64,000 nucleotides of DNA from Chengkuizengella sp. SCS-71B (GCF_040100845.1 NZ_JAZHSH010000001.1:2278501-2342500), one strand, 5' to 3'. Shown: positions 27,951-35,793, counted from the first letter of the stretch. Numbers and translations are program-made. Notes: a model not told the origin generated them from the sequence alone.

Positions 27951-28632
27951 AAATAATAGAGTGAATGCGCATATTATGGGACGATCAGGTCAAGCTGTTG
28001 AAGATAATTCCTGGCATTTAGTGAATGATACCTTGATGGCTCTTATAAGCGGTAATACTGGGGATGCCTGCTTTGCAGGGAAAATCACTTCCGGTAGAGG
28101 ATGCGATTTCGCTGAATTGTTTGAAACATTGGATGGCAAAGCTATTGATGTCGGATACTTTGTCACAACAGAAGGGGATAAAATAAGGAAAGCTACAAAT
28201 CAAGATGAATATGTACTAGGTGTAACAAGTGCTGTCCCTGGTTTTTTAGCAGGTAGTTCCGGATATGAATGGAATGAGAGATATATGACAGATGAGTGGG
28301 GCCGCGTGCTATACGAAGAGATAATCATCCCAGAGAAAAAAGATGAGAACGGAAATCTCATCTCACCTGAGAGGATAGAAAAAAGACAATTGATAAATCC
28401 AGAATTTGATCCAAATAAACAATATACCCCAAGATTAGAAAGAGAAGAATGGGAGGCTGTTGGATTAATCGGACAGTTATTAGTGAGAGATGACGGAACA
28501 AGTGAAGTGAATGGTTATTGCAAACCTAACTCAAATGGAATTGCTACAAGATCCCCAAGTGGTTACAAAGTATTGAAACGAACAAGTGAAAATCAAATTT
28601 TAATTGTTGTATCGAGTCCTGTGCAATTTTAA
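24694..28632 (+). CDS. Giant SHAEG-repeat beta-roll protein with C-terminal Peptidase_G2-like domain
   Basis: 1312 residues. Residues 1 to about 1086 consist of about 77 imperfect 14-residue repeats of the form SHAEG-x-x-T-x-A-x-G-x-x. These are related to the YadA-head/Hep_Hag repeats that form left-handed parallel beta-rolls in trimeric adhesins. Residues from about 1087 (NAHIMGRSG...) to the end resemble the Peptidase_G2 intramolecular-chaperone domain found at the end of phage neck-appendage and tail-spike proteins. That domain cleaves itself after trimer folding. The product may therefore be a long trimeric fibre that releases its chaperone. There is no signal peptide, transmembrane segment or LPxTG anchor, so how it leaves the cell, or whether it coats spores, is open. 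AGGAGTG precedes the ATG. A coiled-coil protein gene follows 25 bp later. Single short units (for example ASFSAHAEG) show indels that keep the frame. Confidence 0.85.
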   Translation: MSSSCNREATGSCATAFGRNTIASGDNSFAEGRGTTSDGENSHAEGRSTVSSGDASHTEGRNTAARGDNAHAEGKDTVAQGDNSHAEGEGTQATGTASHAEGASSKAKGIQSHAEGDCTTADGSYSHSEGTKTNAEGEASHSEGRNTTSSGDYAHAQNRDTVAQGDNSTAEGLGSLARGLNSHAEGYITQADGENAHSEGRKTTASGDNAHAQNRDTVAQGDNSTAEGLGSLARGLNSHAEGYITQADGENAHSEGRNTKATGNNSHAEGIDTLAQGDRSHAEGEGTTATGIGAHAEGTATVASGEQAHAEGVATIASGDFSHAEGVRSEANGNRSHAEGDTAIAEGTTSHAEGIATRASGDFSHAEGVFTQAIGERSHAEGDGTQALGITSHAEGLGTRAFGDFSHAEGTFTEAIGERSHAEGDATVTSGRASHAEGSGTTAEGFASHAEGCNTLASEDCSHAEGRSTNAQGMNSHAEGRSTTAGGMNSHAEGDFTTAEGEASHTEGRLTIAGGDFSHAEGEGTVAEGVASHAEGLRTTASGSSSHAEGDFTTAEGGASHTEGRLTTAEGNFSHAEGEGTVTEGVASHAEGLRTTARGSNSHAEGRDTVAEGVASHAEGLRTTARGSDSHAEGRDTVAQGDHSHAEGRDTVAQGDHSHAEGSNTQANGLFSHAEGSNTQANGTASHAEGIETIASFSAHAEGRFTNAQGIGSHAEGEETLALFNNAHAEGILTTARGRNSHAEGEGTLAFGAGCHAEGFSTEARGFNTHAEGSETTAGGFNTHAEGESTTSESFASHAEGAFTLAAAGQSHAEGLRTMATHVAAHAEGVDTIASGVYSHAEGNSNEASGEAAHAEGFRTVAGAFASHAEGFGTTTNNGSAHAEGFLTIANSISSHAEGSRTIAEGEASHAEGEGTVAEGINSHTEGLFTTARGSNSHAEGNGSESLGDNSHAEGLLTEAVGLASHAEGCNTIASEDCSHAEGSGTTARGMNSHAEGLLTSARGMNSHAEGSDTTARGINAHAEGEGTIAEGIASHAEGCNTVALDDCSHAEGDGTRAEGFASHAEGCNTIASGECSHAEGNGTDTNNRVNAHIMGRSGQAVEDNSWHLVNDTLMALISGNTGDACFAGKITSGRGCDFAELFETLDGKAIDVGYFVTTEGDKIRKATNQDEYVLGVTSAVPGFLAGSSGYEWNERYMTDEWGRVLYEEIIIPEKKDENGNLISPERIEKRQLINPEFDPNKQYTPRLEREEWEAVGLIGQLLVRDDGTSEVNGYCKPNSNGIATRSPSGYKVLKRTSENQILIVVSSPVQF

Positions 28633-28657
28633 AATAACATAAATGGAGAGGTGCGTA

Positions 28658-28972
28658 ATGGAAAATAGAAGAGAAGAGTTGTCTGAATTAATGACAAGAA
28701 ATAATAGCAGAGAAAATGAATTGATGGAGAATAGAAAAGAAAGGTTGAAGGAAAAGTTATCAGAAACAATTGCAATGGAAAATAGCAGAAAAAATGAAAT
28801 AATAGAAGAATTAAAAAGTTCTATGGATAAATATCTAGTAAAGATTAAAAATTTAAATGTGAGTAAAGAATATTTGGAGAAGAGACAAAAGAGAATAGAT
28901 GAGCTTATTCAAAGAGTTGAGGAACAAAGCGAACAATCATTAAAAAGATTAAAAGATAGGATGGGTAAGTAG
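28658..28972 (+). CDS. Coiled-coil protein downstream of the SHAEG fibre
   Basis: Of unknown family. 104 highly charged residues (Glu/Lys/Arg) almost entirely predicted to be helical, with heptad-like Leu/Ile/Met spacing and a duplicated MENRREELSEL/MENRKERLKEK/MENSRKNEIIEE motif at the start. The ATG at 28658 follows GGAGAGGTG; an earlier in-frame start lies upstream of that site. It is 25 bp after the fibre gene, so probably the same transcript. It may anchor or assemble the fibre, but that is inference from position. Confidence 0.7.
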   Translation: MENRREELSELMTRNNSRENELMENRKERLKEKLSETIAMENSRKNEIIEELKSSMDKYLVKIKNLNVSKEYLEKRQKRIDELIQRVEEQSEQSLKRLKDRMGK

Positions 28973-29010
28973 TCTTCAAAATGATTATGTAAAATATTTC
29001 TTGCGATAGT

Positions 29011-29082
29011 GTATTACTACAAGAACATATATTCATTAAGATCCACGCACAGCGTGGGTTTTTATATTTAAAGTATACAAGT
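29011..29082 (+). repeat. Dispersed repeat, copy A, containing a terminator hairpin
   Basis: The sequence from GTATTAC through AAGAACATATA, ATCC(A/G)CGCA(C/T)AGCGTGG and TTTAAAGTATACAAGT is shared with 35810-35881. The hairpin CCACGC-ACA-GCGTGG (29043-29057) followed by Ts acts as the terminator for the fibre operon. Confidence 0.8.
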
Positions 29083-29294
29083 ACAGGAGCGATTAAAAGA
29101 AGAATTAAAAAATATAAACGAATTAAAATTTAAAATTAAACAGTTAGCGATTCATCCGAAGGATACGTCGTTTTTTGTCTTTGTCACTTTTCTAGGCTGC
29201 CTGTGATATCCTTCAAGTGGGACAAAAAACATTCGATTATAATTCGATCTTGGGAACAGAAGCTGATAAAATTCATAAAAACTTAAAACAATTA
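29083..29294. other. Intergenic stretch, possible short coding remnant
   Basis: A 40-codon open frame without start codon (QERLKEELKNINELKFKIKQ) occurs at about 29070-29210. No family is recognised, and no gene can be supported. Confidence 0.3.
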
Positions 29295-29337
29295 TTGACA
29301 ATAAATTAAAGTCAGTGTACTATTTAAATAGATCACT
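29295..29337 (+). promoter_or_regulatory. Second copy of the GntR-type promoter/operator, upstream of azoreductase
   Basis: TTGACA (29295-29300), a 17-bp spacer and TACTAT (29318-29323), with a 24-bp dyad at 29314-29337. The dyad centre CTATTTAAATAG is a perfect palindrome, with AGTG and CACT at the ends. The dyad and its surroundings, including GATCACTAA and ACAATAAA, match 21387-21420 closely. Confidence 0.75.
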
Positions 29338-29485
29338 AAGACAATAAATCAATAATACACAAAAAAGATTATTCATGAGTTCTTAAATTGATTTAAAAAA
29401 TCTTTGCAGCAGTTCATCCCCGAACTTTAGGAGAAACCGCGAACAAAATTTAGTTTCTTATTTTAATCATGAGAGGTGAAGATAA

Positions 29486-30127
29486 GTGGGAAAATTATTG
29501 TATATTACAGCACATCCATTATCTGAAGAAAATTCTGTGAGTCTCCAAATTGGTAAAGAGTTTTTAGTAACTTATGAAAAGAAAAATCCAGATGTGGAAA
29601 TTGTTAAACTAAATCTATACGAAGAAAATATACCTCCACTTGATGCTGATGTAATTAGTGCATGGAGTAAGTTAAGTGCAGGAGAAAGCTTCGAATCATT
29701 AACTGACGAACAACAAGTTAAAGTAGGTCGTATCGATGAATTAGCAGAACAATTTGCTGAAGCAGATTGTTCTGCATTTGTAACTCCAATGTGGAATTTT
29801 AGTTTTCCAGCTGTGTTAAAGGCATATATTGATACAATTGTAATTCCAGGGAAAACTTTTAAGACTACTGAAACCGGAATGATTGGTTTATTAGAAGGGA
29901 AGAAAGCTGTTCATATAATGGCTTCAGGTCTCATATATTCTGATGGACCAATGGTAGGATCGGAACATGCCAATAGTCTTTTAAAAACAGTTTTAGGTTT
30001 TTTAGGGGTAACTGATGTGGAAAGTATCTTTGCAGAAGGTATTTCTATGGGACCTAAGCAAGCAGAAGAAAGTAAACAAGCAGCAATTAAAAAAGCACAT
30101 GAAGTAGCAAAAAACTTAGAAATATAA
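29486..30127 (+). CDS. FMN-dependent NADH:quinone oxidoreductase/azoreductase
   Basis: AzoR-type flavodoxin-fold enzyme reducing quinones and azo compounds with NADH. Flavin-binding TAHPLSEENSVSLQ at the N-terminus, PMWNFSFPAVLKAYIDTIV for FMN contacts (about residues 97-115), and a later ASGLIYS loop. 213 residues. GTG start after GAGAGGTGAAG. A paralogue lies at 49680-50333 and a deleted remnant at 43453-43623. The promoter/operator at 29295-29337 lies about 150 bp upstream, suggesting control by the YtrA-type regulator. Confidence 0.92.
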   Translation: MGKLLYITAHPLSEENSVSLQIGKEFLVTYEKKNPDVEIVKLNLYEENIPPLDADVISAWSKLSAGESFESLTDEQQVKVGRIDELAEQFAEADCSAFVTPMWNFSFPAVLKAYIDTIVIPGKTFKTTETGMIGLLEGKKAVHIMASGLIYSDGPMVGSEHANSLLKTVLGFLGVTDVESIFAEGISMGPKQAEESKQAAIKKAHEVAKNLEI

Positions 30128-30180
30128 ATAAAAGGTCATTCAAAAACATATTCTTTAATAATTCAATTAACCATAAATTA

Positions 30181-30216
30181 AAAAAAGGCACGAGGACCTC
30201 AAGTGCCTTTTTCGTT
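30181..30216 (+). terminator. Terminator after azoreductase
   Basis: GGCAC pairs with GTGCC, with GAGG/CCTC inside and a T-run after. Confidence 0.85.
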
Positions 30217-30318
30217 CTTTTGAGGTAGAACCACCTTATTGTTTATATGATTTTTTTATCATTAATTTTTGTTTAAAATCATATCATTTCAACTAAAATC
30301 ATAATAGGAGGTCTTCAT

Positions 30319-30759
30319 TTGTTTACGGTCTATAATATTATTTTATATTTACATATATTTAGCGTAATCCTAGTTATTGGTCCAATCTTTATTTTGTTTC
30401 CTTTGTTAAACAAACTAAAATATCAAGTAGAAAATCAAGAATCAGAATTAGAATTAATACGTTTTGTATTGAGGTTATCAGAATATGCAGGTCGTGTATT
30501 AATAATAATGGGAATCTTGTTAATTTGGTTAGGAGGATGGAAATGGTTAGAATCGTGGATTGTCATGGCAGTGCTTTTATTGATATGTGCTATTATTTTT
30601 ATGGAACGTATATTCTCACCTGCCATTCGAAAAATTGAAAGTGAGGAGGAAGAGAGTCGTATTATTCTAATCAATAAACTTAAACAATATGTCATTTATT
30701 ACATTTCTATTCTATTAATAGCTATGTGGTTTATGATACAAAAGCCCGTCTTGTGGTGA
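30319..30759 (+). CDS. DUF2269-like integral membrane protein
   Basis: Four hydrophobic segments (about residues 5-28, 48-68, 72-92 and 120-140) in 146 residues. His12 lies in the first helix (YLHIFSVILVIGPIF), the pattern of the DUF2269 membrane family, whose function is not established. TTG start at ideal distance from AGGAGG. It stands between two terminators, so it is probably monocistronic. Confidence 0.75.
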   Translation: MFTVYNIILYLHIFSVILVIGPIFILFPLLNKLKYQVENQESELELIRFVLRLSEYAGRVLIIMGILLIWLGGWKWLESWIVMAVLLLICAIIFMERIFSPAIRKIESEEEESRIILINKLKQYVIYYISILLIAMWFMIQKPVLW

Positions 30760-30809
30760 GACGGTTTTAGAATCCATTTTGATCAATATTCTTTCAAAAT
30801 GGATTTTTT
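30746..30809 (+). terminator. Double terminator
   Basis: CCGTCT/AGACGG (30746-30764) followed by TTTT, then ATCCATTTTGA (30772-30782) pairing with TCAAAATGGAT (30794-30804) and Ts. Confidence 0.8.
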
Positions 30810-30922
30810 CTTTGTTATAGCAGATTATGGTATGTATAAATAATTTAGTTATAACAATTGATGTGTATAAAGGTGGTGAAAAATCACATTAAACAATTTG
30901 TAAAGTTGCAGAAAATGGAATA

Positions 30923-31084
30923 ATGATAGGAGGATTTGTGAAAGGCTCTTTTGGAGTTATTATTAATAATACTGAAATATTAGAAAAAGCAAAGTACTAT
31001 ACTCAAACCTTTGGAAATGAAGTTAGACATTATGAGTTAAATCTAGATAATAAGTATCTTGTAATTGAAGATTTTAAGGTTTAA
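30923..31084 (+). CDS. Short hypothetical protein, possibly a remnant
   Basis: 53 codons from ATG, with mixed alpha/beta-like composition (GFVKGSFGVIINNTEILEKA). An AGGAGG sits after the ATG and 4 bases before an in-frame GTG at 30938, so the start is uncertain. No family is recognised. It may be the tail of a decayed gene. Confidence 0.35.
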   Translation: MIGGFVKGSFGVIINNTEILEKAKYYTQTFGNEVRHYELNLDNKYLVIEDFKV

Positions 31085-31150
31085 AGATAAGAACTACAAC
31101 TTAATTTTTAACACATCGTATAAAGTAAAATGGGGCTGATGATTGAACAT

Positions 31151-31215
31151 AAAAACCGTCCTTTCTAAAATGTAGGTGTGGTAACTTTCATTCTACTAAA
31201 AGAGACGGTTTTTTT
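31151..31215 (+). terminator. Long-armed terminator
   Basis: AAAACCGTC pairs with GACGGTTTT, ending in seven Ts. The inner part forms further imperfect pairing (TGTAG/CTACT). Confidence 0.7.
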
Positions 31216-31267
31216 GTACATTTTTTAAAAAAGAGCTGCCAGAAAGTCATTGAAACCTGGATGTGTC

Positions 31268-31324
31268 TTATTGACCAGTATAAAATTCAAATTTATGACC
31301 TTCAGGATCGATATTATTGCTTCT
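31268..31324 (-). pseudogene. Remnant of a FosB-type thiol transferase (C-terminal end)
   Basis: On the minus strand the last 18 codons read RSNNIDPEGHKFEFYTGQ and then stop. The DP(D/E)GHKFEFHTG motif, with the metal-binding Glu, is the C-terminus of fosfomycin-resistance FosB and its VOC relatives. Nothing upstream in the frame continues the gene, because the next gene starts there. Confidence 0.65.
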
Positions 31325-31331
31325 AAATATA

Positions 31332-32168
31332 TTATACAACTGTATCACTGATAATCTTCAAAAAACCGTTCTTTGAGGCGGTATTAATTAACTGATTAAT
31401 GGATTTCCCTGCCTTATTGCTAAATAAATACCATTGGTTTTCAGTAACGTCATAAAGTAAAATTTCTGGATATTCTTCTAAATCTGAATGAACTAAATTA
31501 TAAATCTCAAAACTCTTTAGGATATCATCTTCCTGGTCCAAAAACTCATATTGTCCTACTTTATAATAAGATCCAAGAATGTCTATATTAGGACTCCATG
31601 AGTAATGTTCAGGGGCACCGACTTTATCTCCTTTATTTTCCATAAAAATATTATAAATTGCTTCGTTATATGCATTCCCATTAACTTGCTGTACTACTCC
31701 GCCCATAGTCATATGGTATTCGTGTTGCATTGCTTTTACTTGTTCACCATCTATATGCAATGGATTTGTATTAATAGTTACTGTAAAGTTGCTGTAATTC
31801 ACGTCACATTCAAAAGTCTCAGCGATAAAGCGAAGTGGAACGAACATACGATTATTTTTTATATATGGTTCTATATCAAGAAGTATCTTTTTACCGTTTA
31901 CCTCCGCTGTCGTGCTGTTCAAATTTAATATTACTTTAACATTGTTTTTTGTAAGAGTAACTTCTGAATTTGCCCAATGAACATTAGCTCCCAAATTTTC
32001 ACTAATAACACGTACAGGCACCATTGTACGATTGTTCATAATTTCGGGTTTCACATCAGATGCAATAACAACGCCGTCAACTTTTATTTGTAATCCTGCA
32101 GCATATGTAATAGATGATGTAATAATTAAAAAAATTGAAAGTAAAACTCCAAAGAATATCTTTTTCAC
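31332..32168 (-). CDS. Secreted protein with copper-amine-oxidase N-terminal (stalk) domain
   Basis: Signal peptide of about 25 residues ending ...SSITYAA. Then a stalk domain with two typical repeats: MNNRTMVPVRVISENLGANVHW and KNNRMFVPLRFIAETF. This domain binds cell-wall material in many Bacillales/Clostridia proteins and is not itself a copper enzyme. The C-terminal 130 residues are unique, with no family recognised. The GTG start at 32168 follows AAGGAG with 9-base spacing. A 27-base longer frame has no such site. Confidence 0.85.
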   Translation of the reverse strand: MKKIFFGVLLSIFLIITSSITYAAGLQIKVDGVVIASDVKPEIMNNRTMVPVRVISENLGANVHWANSEVTLTKNNVKVILNLNSTTAEVNGKKILLDIEPYIKNNRMFVPLRFIAETFECDVNYSNFTVTINTNPLHIDGEQVKAMQHEYHMTMGGVVQQVNGNAYNEAIYNIFMENKGDKVGAPEHYSWSPNIDILGSYYKVGQYEFLDQEDDILKSFEIYNLVHSDLEEYPEILLYDVTENQWYLFSNKAGKSINQLINTASKNGFLKIISDTVV

Positions 32169-32399
32169 ATATAACAGCTCCTTGTTTGGTCTCATTTTTT
32201 AAAAATAATATACGTCCATGCGTTTTAAAATTACCGATAAACTGGGGGGTAACCTCTATTTCAATGGGACGTTGATCTTCTGCATACAAGCGCTAGTCAA
32301 TCGTCTTCCCCAGATCGAACATTAATTTACCATCGATAGAGTGTTGGTAGAAAAAAATTAAGTTTAATAAAAGCTTATTATAGAGGTATTCATGTAATC

Positions 32400-32759
32400 T
32401 TGTAAATGGTAATTTCTAACGCACTACGAAAGCGAGACTATCCGAGTTTAAAACGCTTGAGGAGCTGTAACTTTTCAACATTACTCTGAAATTAAGATGA
32501 TCTAAACCTTCCATATACACAGCCTAGAGGTAAACAATCAATTAGATTCCAAAGGTTATTATCAGCCTGTCTATGCTTTTTTTTAGTATTGTTGTAAATG
32601 GAAATCCTAATTCCAGCAATCTAAAGCATAATTCATATATATTTATTGGACTGCATTCATGAACTCTATCATCGTTACGGAGGCTGGATATCGAATGATG
32701 AAGACCTACTTAGAGAATCAGGGTCATTTCTACAGCCTACTCACTGTACACAAATAGTT
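32400..32759. other. No intact gene, scattered coding-like fragments
   Basis: Short open stretches such as LDSKGYYQPVYAF near 32550 and YGGWISNDEDL near 32675 look like former proteins, but could not be assigned. The surrounding frames are broken by stops. Confidence 0.35.
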
Positions 32760-33130
32760 GCATTTATATGATTGATGCAGAAGGAACTGAAAATAATGTT
32801 GCATATGATCCATAGAGAGAATTACTGAATCTTATCGATACATTTGGTAATTTAACCAAATTGGAATATGATAGAAATTAGAGACTTTGTGAGAAATTAC
32901 ATTGATAATATTTATAAGAATGCTGGAGAAATAAGGACAGCAATGTGGAGAGGACTTGCTGAAGTTATGGAAATGGAAATCGAGCAGATGGCATGACTTT
33001 CTTCTTTAGAAAGGATAACTATGATGTTGTCACAGATTCAGCAGGTAATTTTGTTACTATTTTAAAAGATGGAGCTACCTAAAATATAAGATTCAAGTGT
33101 GCTGAGAATATCTTCGAAGGAACTAAGTAG
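32760..33130 (+). pseudogene. Decayed Rhs/YD-repeat polymorphic toxin, 3' part
   Basis: Reading frames with internal stops and shifts give IDAEGTENNVAYDP, then LIDTFGNLTKLEYDRN and RLCEK. These are YD-repeat motifs of Rhs/WapA proteins. Further on come DGMTFFFRKDNYDVVTDSAG and NFVTILKDGA, a common ending of Rhs-linked toxin domains. Several in-frame stops show it is dead. Candidate immunity genes follow directly. Confidence 0.7.
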
Positions 33131-33224
33131 GAGTTGATAATATGGATAAATTAATTAAAACTGATATAATCTATTAGTACAACTTTGCTTAATTGTTATA
33201 TTATGAAATGAAGGTGTAGTTAAT

Positions 33225-33665
33225 ATGAGAACTTATAAGTTTGCTGAGTATGAAATAGAGATTGATTATGCTAGGACATTAGAATATTATAAAGACCTTC
33301 CATTCATCGGAGATGAAGATGATTGTAACTGTATATATTGCCAAAATTATGCACTAGCAACAATTTATTTTCCAGAAGACGTAAAATCTCTATGCATGAA
33401 TATAGGAGTAAATCTAAAAAAAGATGCAAGAGTTAGTCACTTTTATGAAGCAAAGAATAGCAAACATATGTATCTTGCTGAATACAAATTATTTGGAAAC
33501 ATTATAAGAAGAGCAACAACAGAAGTAATTGATGTTGATGTGTTGTATAAAAATGATGAGGATTACTTTAAAATTCGGTTATTAAATGTAGAAGATGATG
33601 ACAATGTAATTGAACTTTGTATAGAGGCATTTCTACCATGGTTATTAGATATTCCCTCTAAATAG
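33225..33665 (+). CDS. Candidate orphan immunity protein (CxxC-containing)
   Basis: 146 residues with a CNCIYCQNYALA cysteine motif near residue 34 and an acidic C-terminus ending in a LPWLLDIP helix. Proteins with this motif are common next to Rhs toxins in Bacillales, but I cannot name the family. AAGGTG precedes the ATG. Position right after the decayed Rhs toxin and before two further small acidic proteins supports an immunity role, which is inference. Confidence 0.6.
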   Translation: MRTYKFAEYEIEIDYARTLEYYKDLPFIGDEDDCNCIYCQNYALATIYFPEDVKSLCMNIGVNLKKDARVSHFYEAKNSKHMYLAEYKLFGNIIRRATTEVIDVDVLYKNDEDYFKIRLLNVEDDDNVIELCIEAFLPWLLDIPSK

Positions 33666-33839
33666 ATGCTTTTCACTGTTATAGCTTCGGTGGCTGAATC
33701 TATAGTAGATATTGATTCCCCTATATGATTTTTATAATGAACAATATTACTTTTCAATTCAATAAAATCTCTTCTTGAAAACAACTTAGGAATTTCAACT
33801 AATTTTGGTGCTGAGAAATTTTTCTATTACTTTTAAGCT

Positions 33840-34331
33840 TTGGGAAGCAAACTATTTGATAAATTCACTGATATTAGAATGGTGTTGAAAAATAAAATGA
33901 GGTCTTGGAGATATAAAACCACAAGCGATTATTTTGATTACTTGGATTTTCATGATTGTCTAGTAGAACAAGTGAAAATAGAAAAGGACCTAGTTACTTT
34001 AGGTTTAGAATTTATTAACATCTCAGAAAAACATCCAATTAATCCTTATGATTTAGCAAAATCAACAGACAGATGTGAGCTTACTTTTATCAATGTATCA
34101 AAGAATGAAGTGATACTCTTTGAAGAAAACATGAAGGTAAACATCTTAATTACTGATTTAGAAGAAATGGAACTATTAGAGTTTAATAAGAAAAAGGTTA
34201 AAGACTATTTCATTTTTGATATATTTGGTATTAATGGAGGAACACATGAATTTTGTAGTTTAAAACTTCATGCTAAGAGTTTTATTTTGCAATGGAATGA
34301 TTTCAAAGAAAATGCTTGGTATGTAGGATAG
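33840..34331 (+). CDS. Candidate immunity protein, unknown family
   Basis: 163 residues from a TTG without a convincing ribosome binding site. The N-terminal 13 residues may be non-coding, and an ATG at 33879 is an alternative. The core has FDYLDFHDCLVEQVKIEKDL and a beta-rich C-terminus (FCSLKLHAKSFILQW), reminiscent of small beta-sandwich immunity proteins. The gene may have lost its original start region. Confidence 0.5.
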   Translation: MGSKLFDKFTDIRMVLKNKMRSWRYKTTSDYFDYLDFHDCLVEQVKIEKDLVTLGLEFINISEKHPINPYDLAKSTDRCELTFINVSKNEVILFEENMKVNILITDLEEMELLEFNKKKVKDYFIFDIFGINGGTHEFCSLKLHAKSFILQWNDFKENAWYVG

Positions 34332-34499
34332 CACAATTAATCGGAAACCTCCCATAAAATGGTTATTTTCTCTAATAGAGCAACGTCTTTCTTTATGAAT
34401 TGGGTCAGATTGTTAAATAACAATATGCTAGATTTAGGAAGAGTAAAATAATCATTATGATGAAAATGGTGCTAATTGAGAGCAAGAGGTGAAATTGAT

Positions 34500-34853
34500 A
34501 TGGATAAGTTTAGCCGACTATTCGACCTAAACAGATATTTAGACGATGTAGAAGTTTGCTTTTCAATTAACGGTGAGGTAGAGCAAGATGCTTACTACTT
34601 ATCAGAATCAATATGTTCTAGAATTATTTGTATTGGTAATGCTTATAAATTACACTATGTCCCGATGATTGATATTTATGGTGATATAAAACTAAATAAA
34701 ACACAAGTTCTTTCACTTATTGAAGAGTTGTTATTTATAAAATCTATTATTAATGATGAGGTTATTGAGCACTTTGTTCCATTAATAATTAAACTCTTGG
34801 AAGAAATAACACATAGCAAAGATGAAAAACTTTTATGGATAATGGGGAATTAA
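34500..34853 (+). CDS. Candidate immunity protein, unknown family
   Basis: 117 residues, acidic, alpha/beta, with DDVEVCFSINGEVEQDAYYL at the front and two long helices behind. ATG 34500 is preceded by GAGGTGAAATTGAT; the frame is open from 34476 but without a site. Third of the small genes behind the decayed Rhs toxin. A terminator follows. No enzymatic motif seen. Confidence 0.55.
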   Translation: MDKFSRLFDLNRYLDDVEVCFSINGEVEQDAYYLSESICSRIICIGNAYKLHYVPMIDIYGDIKLNKTQVLSLIEELLFIKSIINDEVIEHFVPLIIKLLEEITHSKDEKLLWIMGN

Positions 34854-34874
34854 ACCTCATTTAATCATTTGATG

Positions 34875-34907
34875 CATTTCTCTAATAAGAGAAGTACTTT
34901 TTCTTTT
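34875..34907 (+). terminator. Terminator after the small-gene group
   Basis: TTCTCT-AATA-AGAGAA hairpin, followed a few bases later by T-rich sequence. Confidence 0.55.
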
Positions 34908-35247
34908 TTTATTTGCCATAGAATGTGGGTCTGCGTGAGGTTTTTGATCAAACTTTATTCAAATCCAACAATAGGAGAGACAATATTGTTGATGATAAGC
35001 CATGAAAAAAAAAGATACTTTCTGATAATAACTTAAAAGAAGTATTGCATTATTAATTGGAAAATATCGTACCATGGGAGAGGGTCTCGAAACGTTTACG
35101 TTTACCTCAATTTCAGTTATACCCTATGGATGAAAAGATTCCTTTCACAGTAAGAGAGGGGAGTCGGGTCTAATGAATGCTTATTCTAATGAATTTTATT
35201 CAAAAACATAAATCCAAAAATAAAAAACAGATTAGTGGGTGAAATAC
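34908..35247. other. Intergenic with an unassigned decayed frame
   Basis: Around 35020-35180 a frame reads ENIVPWERVSKRLRLPQFQL and PMDEKIPFTVREGSRV without a start codon, so it is probably the end of a lost gene. The family is not recognised. Confidence 0.35.
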
Positions 35248-35766
35248 ATGATAAATGGGGACATTACTTTAGATATACTAAATGGGAAATTTAGCTATCG
35301 TGTTGGGGCTATAATCATTGATTCAAATGAGATTTTAATGGCAAAAGATGAAAAAACTTCGTTTTATTATACAATAGGTGGTCGTGTAAGATTTGGGGAA
35401 ACTGCAGAAGAAGCAATTTTACGAGAAATTTTTGAGGAAACTCAACATCGTCTTGAACTTGGTGAATTAAAGTATGTTCACGAAAACTTCTTTACTTCTG
35501 ATGAAGGTACTGTTAACCACGAGATTTCTTTTTTTTACTCGGTTAAATCAAGTGCCGAATTACGCCATATGAAACATGCTTTCTTTGAAGAGTCATATGG
35601 TAAAGTAACGTTACATTGGCTTCCGATTGATGAACTAGCAAAATTAGATTTATATCCTGAGTTTTTTAAGACTGAATCTTTAAATTCGGATTCGAATGGC
35701 AAAATTAAGTGTTTCAAAACAAAAAACAATCATACTTATTCAACAACCGATCACGAATCTAAATAG
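35248..35766 (+). CDS. NUDIX hydrolase
   Basis: Hydrolyses a nucleoside diphosphate linked to another moiety. The NUDIX box GRVRFGETAEEAILREIF followed by EETQ fits Gx5Ex7REUxEExGU, with the last G replaced by Q-H. The start at ATG 35248 has GGGTG 6 bases before it; a GTG at 35239 is possible. The final 25 residues are polar and probably disordered. The substrate is not predictable. Confidence 0.88.
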   Translation: MINGDITLDILNGKFSYRVGAIIIDSNEILMAKDEKTSFYYTIGGRVRFGETAEEAILREIFEETQHRLELGELKYVHENFFTSDEGTVNHEISFFYSVKSSAELRHMKHAFFEESYGKVTLHWLPIDELAKLDLYPEFFKTESLNSDSNGKIKCFKTKNNHTYSTTDHESK

Positions 35767-35793
35767 AAAGTATGTTTATATAATATAATAAGG

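Noticed and set aside
24845-27952. Many antisense and shifted frames inside the SHAEG gene
   Set aside because: They are produced by the 42-bp coding repeat, which leaves all frames open for long distances. None has a ribosome binding site or a sensible protein composition.
33563-33784. 73-codon minus-strand frame between two candidate immunity genes
   Set aside because: The first 40 residues look protein-like, but the frame runs into the preceding gene and has no start signal. At most a remnant.
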